Below, one piece after another: positions 43,475-51,761 of a stretch of 59,862 bases of DNA (position 1 is its first letter; each line of letters starts with the position of its first letter). The stretch is from Legionella_C dresdenensis (GTDB lineage Bacteria; Pseudomonadota; Gammaproteobacteria; Legionellales; Legionellaceae): contig NZ_JBHSAB010000022.1 of the NCBI RefSeq assembly GCF_042649825.1, positions 1 through 59,862 of the forward strand, read 5' to 3'. Below the pieces are notes generated by a model. It searched no databases, was not told where the DNA came from, and worked only from the letters and a program-made list of their open reading frames with translations. The position numbers and the translations under genes were made by a program.

Positions 43475-45442
43475 ATGAAGTTTATTGCTAATCTGAGCGG
43501 TACTGTCCTGTGTCCATACCAAATCCTTCTGGATATGGCTGAGCAAATTTCAAATTGCCCTCCTGGCATCAGGCATCTTGCATTTACACCCATTTGTGAA
43601 TTGAATTCGACAAATGACTGGATTAATCTTGAATCACTGGGCAAACCGGTTGCTGTCAGGGCAAAAGCACTGAGCGACCTGATTTGCACAACACTGAAAA
43701 AGCAAGCGGTAACTACCGCGGTGATTACTGTTTACCTCGGAAATAACAGCTTAACCAGCGATAACCTGTATAGCTTATTGTATCTGGCTGAAACACTGGA
43801 TTTCCTGCAAGTCGCTTTTTTGGCAACACCTGACATCATTGAAACCCTGAAAGCCAAAACAGCTTGCCTGGCAGCAAACGCCCAGGTAACAATTGCTGAT
43901 GCTGCTGATTTTCATGAACCAGTGAGCATGCAATTAAAAGCAAACCGTTTTTCGTTATTAAAAACTTATGGTTTTAGCTTTAACGATGATTTTTTATTGC
44001 AGGAAACCATTCCTGATGCGGAATTAAACCAATTGATAGGCTTCTCCTGGCTTTGCCTGAAAGCAGGCTGCTATGACACGCCTTGCCGATTATTGGAACA
44101 AGCGGGTAAACATCCCAAGATTAGCCGAGAGAAACAGGAACATTTGTTCATGCATTTGCTCTTTATGCGTTTCTTCTCACATCAATACGCCGCAGTTGCT
44201 GAATCCGAGTTTCCTGAGCATTTTGATTATGTCGAAGCGTCAGAAGTCACTGCACTGCAATTTTTGGCAGCCTATTCCGCTACGTTAAGCCGTAATCTAC
44301 CGATTGCTAAAATTTTCTTCAATAAATGCGGCATTAATGAACAAATGCCGTTAACCGATGAAAATTCTCTTTACCGCCTTAACCTTTTTGCGCTATCCAA
44401 AGTCTTGCAAGGCGAAATTGATACGGCATTTGAACTTGAATTCCGTATCAAAGCGTTTATTGCAGAGCACAACATTGATACTGTTGGACTAAAATACGTC
44501 AATTTTATTAATATTGCCCGGCTGTATAAAAAAATTAAAGACTATGATCTGTCCCTGCAATTTTATACCAATGCCTATAACGAAATCAGCGGCGGCGGTT
44601 ATAGTTCTTCCGATCATATTTATTACAATATCAATCTTGGCAGCCTTTATGAGGCAGCAGACGACAACCAGACAGCGCTTGCTTACTGGATAAAAGCAGC
44701 GTTACACTGGCTGGCCTGCAGCAATAAATATGAACTGTCGTGGCGTCCGCGGCTGGTATTATGCCAGGAAAAAATCACTGACATTATTAATCCTTTACCG
44801 GTCAATAAGGCCAACCAGTTTCTGATTGATAAAATCACCAGCCTGCTCCAGACATGCGAAATTAACCTTGCAGCCAGAGCGTTGCCTGCCTGTCGGTTTA
44901 TTGATGACAGTGATCAAACGCATAAGCAGCAGTGTCATATCAATCATGACATCGTCTTGTTTACAAGCCGCGATAGTCAGGCAGAGCCTGCCAGAAGAGC
45001 GGAGTCTGAACAGCAATTGGCAACTCTGGTCCTGAATTATCTGCATTCAATCATGGCGATAACTGACGACCAGAATCTTTTTATTGTTGATACTCAGCTG
45101 GATAATAATTTCCTGACGACAGCAGAACAGGCAATTGCATTTGCCAATCTGGCGAATTGCGAGCGTTGCTATTTTAATGGTTCATGGCTGGATAAAAATC
45201 AAGTTAAAGCGGAGCAACCACCAGCGGTTTCATTGTCGAAGGTTATTCAATCCATTTCTCAAAGCGAGAACGGACTGGCAATTAAATATAAACGCAGTTT
45301 CCTTAATAAGATCCTGCGTGACAGCCAGGAAATTGATGTGGTTAAACAACTGCAGCAACCAGGCCGGCATGATGTTGGGCGTTTGCCATTGGGAGTTGTG
45401 GCGGCGTTGGCGCGAAAGCGGGTGTTGAATATTGAGTATTAA
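43475..45442 (+). CDS. TPR-repeat protein of the azole-peptide locus
   Basis: 655 aa, no signal peptide. Helical repeat units resembling TPRs are visible around residues 345-415 (INIARLYKKIKDYDLSLQFY, then YYNINLGSLYEAADDNQTALAYW). The N-terminal 160 residues form an unfamiliar alpha/beta region. It begins 80 nt after the precursor stop, past a hairpin, and ends before a palindromic repeat. The role is unknown; a scaffold, regulator or self-protection factor for the modified peptide are possible, with no sequence evidence to choose. Confidence 0.7.
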   Translation: MKFIANLSGTVLCPYQILLDMAEQISNCPPGIRHLAFTPICELNSTNDWINLESLGKPVAVRAKALSDLICTTLKKQAVTTAVITVYLGNNSLTSDNLYSLLYLAETLDFLQVAFLATPDIIETLKAKTACLAANAQVTIADAADFHEPVSMQLKANRFSLLKTYGFSFNDDFLLQETIPDAELNQLIGFSWLCLKAGCYDTPCRLLEQAGKHPKISREKQEHLFMHLLFMRFFSHQYAAVAESEFPEHFDYVEASEVTALQFLAAYSATLSRNLPIAKIFFNKCGINEQMPLTDENSLYRLNLFALSKVLQGEIDTAFELEFRIKAFIAEHNIDTVGLKYVNFINIARLYKKIKDYDLSLQFYTNAYNEISGGGYSSSDHIYYNINLGSLYEAADDNQTALAYWIKAALHWLACSNKYELSWRPRLVLCQEKITDIINPLPVNKANQFLIDKITSLLQTCEINLAARALPACRFIDDSDQTHKQQCHINHDIVLFTSRDSQAEPARRAESEQQLATLVLNYLHSIMAITDDQNLFIVDTQLDNNFLTTAEQAIAFANLANCERCYFNGSWLDKNQVKAEQPPAVSLSKVIQSISQSENGLAIKYKRSFLNKILRDSQEIDVVKQLQQPGRHDVGRLPLGVVAALARKRVLNIEY

Positions 45443-45453
45443 TACCCCATTTT

Positions 45454-45490
45454 TCCCTCTCCCCAGCCCTCTCCCGATACGGGAGAGGGG
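45454..45490. repeat. CCCTCTCCCGATACGGGAGAGGG-family palindrome
   Basis: A single direct copy between the convergent TPR and cysNC genes; could act as a shared 3' hairpin. Confidence 0.7.
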
Positions 45491-45499
45491 AAAAGCTTC

Positions 45500-47386
45500 T
45501 TACTTTAACACCCTCTCCCTCTTCAATAACTCAACAATCTTCTCAACACACTGCTCCGGACTGTTAACCGCCGTCTCCAAAACCAAGTCCGGTTGCGCCG
45601 GGATCTCATAAGGACTGCTGATACCCGTGAAATGGCTTAACTCACCGGCTCGTGCTTTTTTATACAACCCTTTGACATCACGTGCCTCAACTACTGCCAG
45701 TGGCGCATCGACAAAGATTTCAAGGAATTGCTCATTACCTATGCGGGCACGTGCCATTTCACGTTCAGCCTGAAAGGGCGAAATAAACGAAACCAGGGTA
45801 ATCAAACCCGCTTCGGCCATCAACTTCGCTACTTCGGTGATACGGCGAATATTCTCGGCACGATCACTTACCGTAAAATCAAGATCGCGGTTTAATCCGT
45901 GGCGGATGCAGTCGCCATCGAGCAGCATGGTATGCTTGCCCAACGCGTTAAGTTCGCGCTCCAGCAGATTGGCTATGGTTGATTTACCAGCCCCTGACAA
46001 ACCGGTAAACCAGAGCACAACGGGTTTTTGCCCCTTAATCGCCGACCGTTGTGCCTGATTAATCAGCCAACTCTGGCCAGAATCAGTATTGCTGTTGCGG
46101 GATGACTGAATAAAACCTGCGGCAACAGTCTCAGAACTCAGCCGATCAATCAGAATAAAACCACCCAGCTCCCGATTTGCGCTATAGGGTTCAAATGCTA
46201 TCGGCCGATCCAGAAACAGATCGCAATCGCCGATTTCATTAAGGTTTAACTCATTTGCCGCCAACTGCTCAAAGGTATTAACATCAATACGATAACGAGG
46301 TTTCCCGGGTGTACACAAGGCCGTAGCAGTATGGCATTTCAGCAAATACTGCCTGCCTGAAACCATGGCGGTTTCATTGAGCCACAATAGCCTGCAATTA
46401 AATTGATCCGATACCAGGACTGGCTTATCGGCCGCGGCCAATACGTTTCCTCGGGAAATATCAATTTCAGTATCCAGGATCACCGTTATTGACTGACCGG
46501 CGACGGCAGTTTTTAAATCACCGTCATGGCAAACCAGGCGGGTAACATGGGCTGTCTGCCCGCCAGGCAATACCTGAATTAAATCGCCGGCTGCCAGTGT
46601 TCCGGCTGCAATGCGGCCGGCAAATCCTCTGAAATCAGAATGCGGACGGTTAACCAATTGTATAGCCATGCGAAAGGGTTGTGCCTGACGTTGTGCGTTA
46701 TTGTCAATCTGCTCCAGATACGGCAGTAAGGCCTGCTCTGTATACCAGGGCATGAATTCTGATAACGCAGTAATATTTACCCCTTTTAAAGCAGAAACCG
46801 GTATAGCACACCACTGCTCAATTCGAAGCGACTGCATAATCTGTTGAAATTCGGCTTTGATTGACTGATAGATCTGCTCGTCATAGGCAACCAGATCCAT
46901 TTTATTCACCGCCAGTATAATCTGCTTAACCCCAAGCATTGCGGCGATAAAACTGTGGCGTCTGGTCTGGGTGACAATTCCCTTTCGAGCGTCAACAATA
47001 ACAATCGCAGCATCGGCAGTTGATGCGCCTGTCGCCATATTACGGGTATATTGTTCATGGCCTGGCGTATCAGCAACAATAAATTTTCGTTTCCCGGTGG
47101 CAAAATAGCGATAAGCAACATCAATGGTAATCCCTTGCTCACGCTCAGCAGCCAAACCATCTAGCAGCAAAGCCAGATCAGGTTCATCCTCAGTAGTGCC
47201 AAATTTTTTGCTGTCGCTTAGCAGCGCATGCAATTGATCATCGTAGATCTGCCCAGTCTCAAACAAGATCCGGCCAATCAAAGTTGACTTGCCGTCATCG
47301 ACTGAGCCGCAGGTTATAAAGCGCAGCAGTTCTTTTTGATCAAGCGTATTCAGATAATCAGTAAAATCGCCTTTTGGATCACTCAT
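45500..47386 (-). CDS. cysNC: Bifunctional sulfate adenylyltransferase subunit 1 / APS kinase
   Basis: 628 aa fusion. N-terminal EF-Tu-like GTPase: P-loop GSVDDGKSTLIGR, ADTPGHEQYTRNM, NKMDLV. Then beta-barrel domains and a C-terminal APS kinase (from about 450) with WFTGLSGAGKSTIANLLE, DGDCIRHGLNRDLDF and SPFQAEREMAR. With CysD it makes adenosine phosphosulfate and phosphorylates it to PAPS. No PAPS reductase or sulfite reductase gene is here, so PAPS may serve sulfotransferases such as the one at 50867. Start and cysD stop overlap by one base (TAATG). Confidence 0.94.
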   Translation of the reverse strand: MSDPKGDFTDYLNTLDQKELLRFITCGSVDDGKSTLIGRILFETGQIYDDQLHALLSDSKKFGTTEDEPDLALLLDGLAAEREQGITIDVAYRYFATGKRKFIVADTPGHEQYTRNMATGASTADAAIVIVDARKGIVTQTRRHSFIAAMLGVKQIILAVNKMDLVAYDEQIYQSIKAEFQQIMQSLRIEQWCAIPVSALKGVNITALSEFMPWYTEQALLPYLEQIDNNAQRQAQPFRMAIQLVNRPHSDFRGFAGRIAAGTLAAGDLIQVLPGGQTAHVTRLVCHDGDLKTAVAGQSITVILDTEIDISRGNVLAAADKPVLVSDQFNCRLLWLNETAMVSGRQYLLKCHTATALCTPGKPRYRIDVNTFEQLAANELNLNEIGDCDLFLDRPIAFEPYSANRELGGFILIDRLSSETVAAGFIQSSRNSNTDSGQSWLINQAQRSAIKGQKPVVLWFTGLSGAGKSTIANLLERELNALGKHTMLLDGDCIRHGLNRDLDFTVSDRAENIRRITEVAKLMAEAGLITLVSFISPFQAEREMARARIGNEQFLEIFVDAPLAVVEARDVKGLYKKARAGELSHFTGISSPYEIPAQPDLVLETAVNSPEQCVEKIVELLKRERVLK

Positions 47387-48285
47387 TAGAAATAGCCCTC
47401 CTGCTTTTTCCTCTCCATCGAGCCGCTGCTATCATGATCAATCAATCTGCCCTGCCGCTCGGAATAGTTACTGCGCACGATTTCTTCAATAATATCAGGC
47501 ACTGAAGCTGCGGTTGATTCAATAGCGCCAGTTAATGGATAACAACCGAGGGTACGGAACCTTACCATTCTGGATTCCGGTTGTTCGCCAGCAGCCAGGG
47601 GAAGCCGCTCATCATCGACCATAATCAATGTGCCATTGCGGTTAACAATGGGACGGTTGGCAGCAAAATACAACGGCACAACCGCTATTTTTTCCCGATA
47701 AATGTATTGCCAGATATCAAGCTCTGTCCAATTGGATAACGGGAAAATCCGCAGGCTTTCCCCCGGATTATGACGAAGATTATATAAATTCCATAATTCC
47801 GGCCGCTGACGTTTGGGTTCCCAATGGTGATTTTTATCCCGCAGCGAAACGACCCGCTCCTTGGCACGTGATTTTTCCTCATCACGGCGAGCGCCGCCGA
47901 AAACAGAATCGAAACGGTATTGATCCAAAACCTGTCTTAATGCAGCTGTTTTCATGGTATCGGTATAATAAGACGAACCATGGCTGAACGGATTAATATT
48001 TTGTTCCAGCCCTTCAATATTGGTATGGGTAATCAATTTCAGATTAAACCGACTAACGGTCTTATCCCTGAATTCAATCATCTCCCGAAATTTCCAACCG
48101 GTGTCCACATGGACCAACGGAAAAGGAACCTTTCCCGGAAAAAAAGCTTTAATCGCCAGATGCAACATGACAGAACTGTCTTTGCCAATAGAATAAAGCA
48201 TTGCCGGGTTGACTGATTCGGCGACGACTTCACGAATAATATGAATACTTTCTGCTTCCAGATAGTCCAAATGATTAAGCGGCAT
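47386..48285 (-). CDS. cysD: Sulfate adenylyltransferase subunit 2
   Basis: 299 aa from ATG 48285; the open frame upstream to 48714 runs through a palindromic repeat into the MATE gene and is rejected. PP-loop ATP pyrophosphatase signature AMLYSIGKDSSVMLHLA, then PLVHVDTGWKFREMIEFRD and SVFGGARRDEEKSRAKER. Forms APS with CysN. First gene of the cysD-cysNC operon, divergent from the MATE gene. Confidence 0.95.
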   Translation of the reverse strand: MPLNHLDYLEAESIHIIREVVAESVNPAMLYSIGKDSSVMLHLAIKAFFPGKVPFPLVHVDTGWKFREMIEFRDKTVSRFNLKLITHTNIEGLEQNINPFSHGSSYYTDTMKTAALRQVLDQYRFDSVFGGARRDEEKSRAKERVVSLRDKNHHWEPKRQRPELWNLYNLRHNPGESLRIFPLSNWTELDIWQYIYREKIAVVPLYFAANRPIVNRNGTLIMVDDERLPLAAGEQPESRMVRFRTLGCYPLTGAIESTAASVPDIIEEIVRSNYSERQGRLIDHDSSGSMERKKQEGYF

Positions 48286-48399
48286 CCTGCTGTCCCTTGA
48301 TAATTCATCACATTCACCCGCGCAGAATAGCATGTCATCAGTTATGTTAAAACCAGGGCAACAGCAATTAAATTTTATGATATTATTCTTTTTTTTAAC

Positions 48400-48430
48400 A
48401 ATACCCTTCTCCCGTATCGGGAGAAGGTGC
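48400..48430. repeat. CCCTTCTCCCGTATCGGGAGAAGG palindrome
   Basis: Copy of the CTCCCG-family palindrome in the 232-bp gap between divergent cysD and the MATE gene, followed by degenerate GGGCGGAAGAGGGC and CCCCAGATGGGGAGAAGGG remnants. Confidence 0.65.
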
Positions 48431-48517
48431 CCGAAGGGCGGAAGAGGGCAAATAGGCTGTTGCCGCTTTACGCCATTCCCCAGATGGGGAGAAGGGATAA
48501 CAGGATGTAACATTCCC

Positions 48518-49888
48518 ATGAACAAGACGTTTCTGCTAATCCAGGCGAAAAACCTCGCCGCCATTGCCTTGCCCATCAGTGCAGGCCGCCTGATTAATAT
48601 AGCCGGGAATTTTATCGTCATGATGATGGTTGCCCAATATGGTAAACAACAGCTTGCTGCCGGGATGCTGGCTGTCTCCAGCACCATTGCTGTCCAGACT
48701 TTTGCCTCAACCATTTTTTATGCCATTGCAATCCGCATCCGTTATTGCTACGGCCAGAACCAGCCGCTGCATACCGTTGGCCGTCTGGTGAATAACAGCA
48801 TCTGGCTGGCGCTGGTTATCGGGATAATCGCGGTATTGGCTCTCGATAATATGGATAAACTACTGGTTGCTCTTGGTCAGGAAAGAGAGCTGGTTTCATT
48901 AGCGAAAGGCTATTTTCACTATGCCGCCCTCGCTATGCTGCCCTTATTGATTATGACCATCTTCGGCCAGTTTCATATCGGGATTGGCAAACCCCGCTTT
49001 GCCTTACTGGTTGAAGCAATAAGCCTCCCCTTAAACCTGTTGATTGCCTATGGAACTGTATCAGGCCATTTTGGTTTACCTGCTTCAGGATTAGCTGGCG
49101 TAAGCCAGGCTAATCTGGCCGTGCAATCGCTCATGTCTATTGCAGTGTTGATTAGCGTCTATTTCCAGCCGGCCAATCGGCCATATCAATTGTTCAGTAA
49201 CCTGTTCAGAATAGACTGGTCTATATGCCGCAGCCTGCTAACGCTTGGTCTGCCGATTGGGCTGCAGTTTGGCGGCGAGCTTTCAGCAATGGCGGCAGCC
49301 AGTTATCTGATGGGATATTATGGCGTTGATGCCATGGCAGCATTACAGATTAGCAATCAATATTCAATCATAATCATTATGCTGAATTTTGGCCTGGCGC
49401 AAGCGTTATCGCTTGTCGTCAGTGAAGCCTATGGCCGGCAGGAAACAGCGGAATCAATAGCGCTTATTCTGAAAGCCGCGCTATTACTATTTATGTTATA
49501 TATGGTACCGGTAATTATCCTGTTTTCTACCTGCTATAGCCGTTTTGCCGAATTTTATCTGGGCGTCGGAGCGCTACAGCCGCATTTTGAGTATTTAATT
49601 CAGGCTTTTTTTACCATCAGCGCACTATTTCTAATACTGGACGGAATACGCAACGCCATCAGCAGCGCCTTGCGCGGCCTGCACGACTCACGCACCGCCT
49701 CACGTATTAACCTGACGACATTATGGCTAATATCATTACCCGCTAGCGGGCTGGCCGTATTTGTGTTTAACGGCAGCCCGGTCACATTGCGATTAAGCTT
49801 TATGAGCGGTTTTATCGTTGCCGTTTTCTGGCTGGTCCGGCCTTTAACCCGACATTTTCAAAGTAGTTTGGATTTTTCAGCAGCTTAG
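48518..49888 (+). CDS. MATE-family efflux transporter
   Basis: 456 aa, about 12 membrane helices (LPISAGRLINIAGNFIVMMMV at the start; SLPLNLLIAYGTVSGHFGLPASGLAG in the loop typical of MATE proteins; DGIRNAISSALRGLHDSR near the C-terminus). Exports small organic compounds using an ion gradient. ATG 48518 is where similarity to MATE begins. It is next to sulfation and peptide-modification genes and could export their product; substrate unproven. Confidence 0.88.
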   Translation: MNKTFLLIQAKNLAAIALPISAGRLINIAGNFIVMMMVAQYGKQQLAAGMLAVSSTIAVQTFASTIFYAIAIRIRYCYGQNQPLHTVGRLVNNSIWLALVIGIIAVLALDNMDKLLVALGQERELVSLAKGYFHYAALAMLPLLIMTIFGQFHIGIGKPRFALLVEAISLPLNLLIAYGTVSGHFGLPASGLAGVSQANLAVQSLMSIAVLISVYFQPANRPYQLFSNLFRIDWSICRSLLTLGLPIGLQFGGELSAMAAASYLMGYYGVDAMAALQISNQYSIIIIMLNFGLAQALSLVVSEAYGRQETAESIALILKAALLLFMLYMVPVIILFSTCYSRFAEFYLGVGALQPHFEYLIQAFFTISALFLILDGIRNAISSALRGLHDSRTASRINLTTLWLISLPASGLAVFVFNGSPVTLRLSFMSGFIVAVFWLVRPLTRHFQSSLDFSAA

Positions 49889-50037
49889 GTTGGGTTGTTT
49901 TACGCCAAGGGTTATTCCTTGATCAAGTCAGGAAGGATACATTACAATGTTTGCGCTGGGATGCATGTTTTCATGAATAATACCGCCAACTCAAATTTGC
50001 TCCCCGCTGCCTGTCTTCTCTTAGCCTGGAGTTAAGT

Positions 50038-50874
50038 ATGTATTATTATGGCGCTTATGATTTTTTGCTTCAAAGCCAATTAGCCCTGCCGGGTTTTAGC
50101 GAAAAGACTATCCCGGCAGACACAGCAGACGTAACCATTTCCTATGGCGAAGTTAGTCCGGTTGGGCTCGCTAACCCGATTGAGCAGGGGTTTGCATTTC
50201 AGCGTAACCAGACCGAATACTGGTTATCTCTGCCGACAATAGCCCGTTTTCTGGTCTGCAAGGGTCAGACTATTATCATTGAGCCGGCGCCAAATGTTGA
50301 TCCGGACAGCATCACCGCTTTCCTGCTTGGGCCTTGTCTGGAGGCTTTATTAAAACAAAGGCATTTGATTATACTGCCAGGATTTGCCCTGCAAATTGAC
50401 CAAAATGCCATTGCGTTTACTGGTACTCTTGGTACCGGCCAGGCAATGCTGCAGGCATTTTTTTATAAAAAAGGGTATTCGTTTCTGGCAGGTAATACTT
50501 TTGCGCTGAATCATCAGGGGCGGGTTTTATCCGGATTATCCCATATTGAGCTCAGCCAATCGATTATTAAACCATTAGCCTTAAGCACACCGGAATTACG
50601 GCCGCTCAGACCTGGGATTGACAAGTATCTTCTTCCGCTTGCACAACAGCATTGCCCTGACAGCCTGACGTTGCGAACATTCTATACCCTGAAAATGCAT
50701 CAAAAATCCACTATTACATTTTCGGCGAGTAACACAAATGCTTATCTGCAGCAAATTTGTCCTGATGATAGTGAAATGATTGATATTTATTTACCGAAAA
50801 CCGGATTTAAACTGCAACAAATCGTTGATGCGATTAATCAGGATATCGTTGAGCGAGGCCAACATTATGCATAA
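50038..50874 (+). CDS. HprK-like protein with degenerate Walker A
   Basis: 278 aa. The segment HLIILPGFALQID, then FTGTLGTGQAMLQAFFYKKG and YSFLAGNTFAL, lines up with HPr kinase-like proteins (lHas.v, GxSGxGKST, GY.l.sDD). The P-loop lysine is replaced (GTGQAM), so normal ATP binding is doubtful. Such proteins often accompany sulfotransferases and RiPP maturation genes. Its stop overlaps the sulfotransferase start (ATGCATAA), so the two are translationally coupled. Confidence 0.65.
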   Translation: MYYYGAYDFLLQSQLALPGFSEKTIPADTADVTISYGEVSPVGLANPIEQGFAFQRNQTEYWLSLPTIARFLVCKGQTIIIEPAPNVDPDSITAFLLGPCLEALLKQRHLIILPGFALQIDQNAIAFTGTLGTGQAMLQAFFYKKGYSFLAGNTFALNHQGRVLSGLSHIELSQSIIKPLALSTPELRPLRPGIDKYLLPLAQQHCPDSLTLRTFYTLKMHQKSTITFSASNTNAYLQQICPDDSEMIDIYLPKTGFKLQQIVDAINQDIVERGQHYA

Positions 50875-51754
50875 TACTAAAGGAATTGTCTGGTTATCTT
50901 CTTATCCCAAATCGGGAAATACCTGGTTTCGCATTACTCTTTCGCGGCTGCTCAATCGTTCTCCCGAGCTTTGTTATATTAACGATATCGATAAAATTTT
51001 AGGTTCGCGGATGGTAGCAAACCGGGTCTGGATGAACAAAATGCTTGGTTTGGACAGTACCCTGTTAACCGATGATGAAATCGACCGGTTACGGCCCGAA
51101 GCCCATCGCTGGTATGCCGGGCAAGCCAAACGCACTATCTATATCAAAACCCACGATGCCTATACGCTTGTTGATCAAAAAACGCCTTTGTTTCCAGCTC
51201 AGGGTTGCCTGGGAGCCATCTATTTTATCCGCAATCCGCTTGATGTCGCTATTTCACTTGCCCACCACGTCAAATGCCCCCTTGACTGGAGCATTCATAT
51301 GATGGGGAATAGTGAATTTGCCATTCCGTTCTCCGATAAGTTTACCGATAACAGAGATAAACAGCTACGCCAAAAGCTGCTATCGTGGTCATTGCATGCC
51401 CAAAGCTGGACTGCTGCTGATTTGCCGATTAATGTTCTGGTTTTACGCTATGAAGACATGATTACCGCACCGTTAGAAACATTTGCCAAAGGGGTACAAT
51501 TTCTCAATCTGGATATTTCAGCAACGGTGTTACAAAAAGCGATTCAGGATACGTCTTTTGATAAACTGCAGCAATTTGAGAAAAGCCACGGCTTTAAGGA
51601 AAATCCTGGCCATCAGGGGCAATTTTTTCGGAAGGGAATTGCAGGCGATTGGCGGGAAACGCTGAATGATGCTCAGGTTGAAAAAATTATTCAGGATCAT
51701 GGCGATGTAATGCGGCAATTTGGGTATTTGAACGAAAATAATCAACCAATGTAA
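50867..51754 (+). CDS. Sulfotransferase (PAPS-dependent)
   Basis: 295 aa from ATG 50867 with a GAGG ribosome site; the open frame extends upstream in an overlap with the HprK-like gene. The 5'-phosphosulfate loop SSYPKSGNTWFRITLSRLL is at residues 10-28, and the 3'-phosphate motif FIRNPLDVAISLAHH is near 118-132. A C-terminal GxxGxWRE-type segment (FFRKGIAGDWRETL) also fits. It transfers sulfate from PAPS to a hydroxyl or amine of an unknown acceptor. cysD-cysNC nearby can supply PAPS. Confidence 0.9.
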   Translation: MHNTKGIVWLSSYPKSGNTWFRITLSRLLNRSPELCYINDIDKILGSRMVANRVWMNKMLGLDSTLLTDDEIDRLRPEAHRWYAGQAKRTIYIKTHDAYTLVDQKTPLFPAQGCLGAIYFIRNPLDVAISLAHHVKCPLDWSIHMMGNSEFAIPFSDKFTDNRDKQLRQKLLSWSLHAQSWTAADLPINVLVLRYEDMITAPLETFAKGVQFLNLDISATVLQKAIQDTSFDKLQQFEKSHGFKENPGHQGQFFRKGIAGDWRETLNDAQVEKIIQDHGDVMRQFGYLNENNQPM

Positions 51755-51761
51755 TTTTTGG

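Noticed and set aside
48286..48714. N-terminal extension of CysD to 442 aa
   Set aside because: It runs through a palindromic repeat and into the divergent MATE gene; CysD homology starts at ATG 48285 and gives the normal length.
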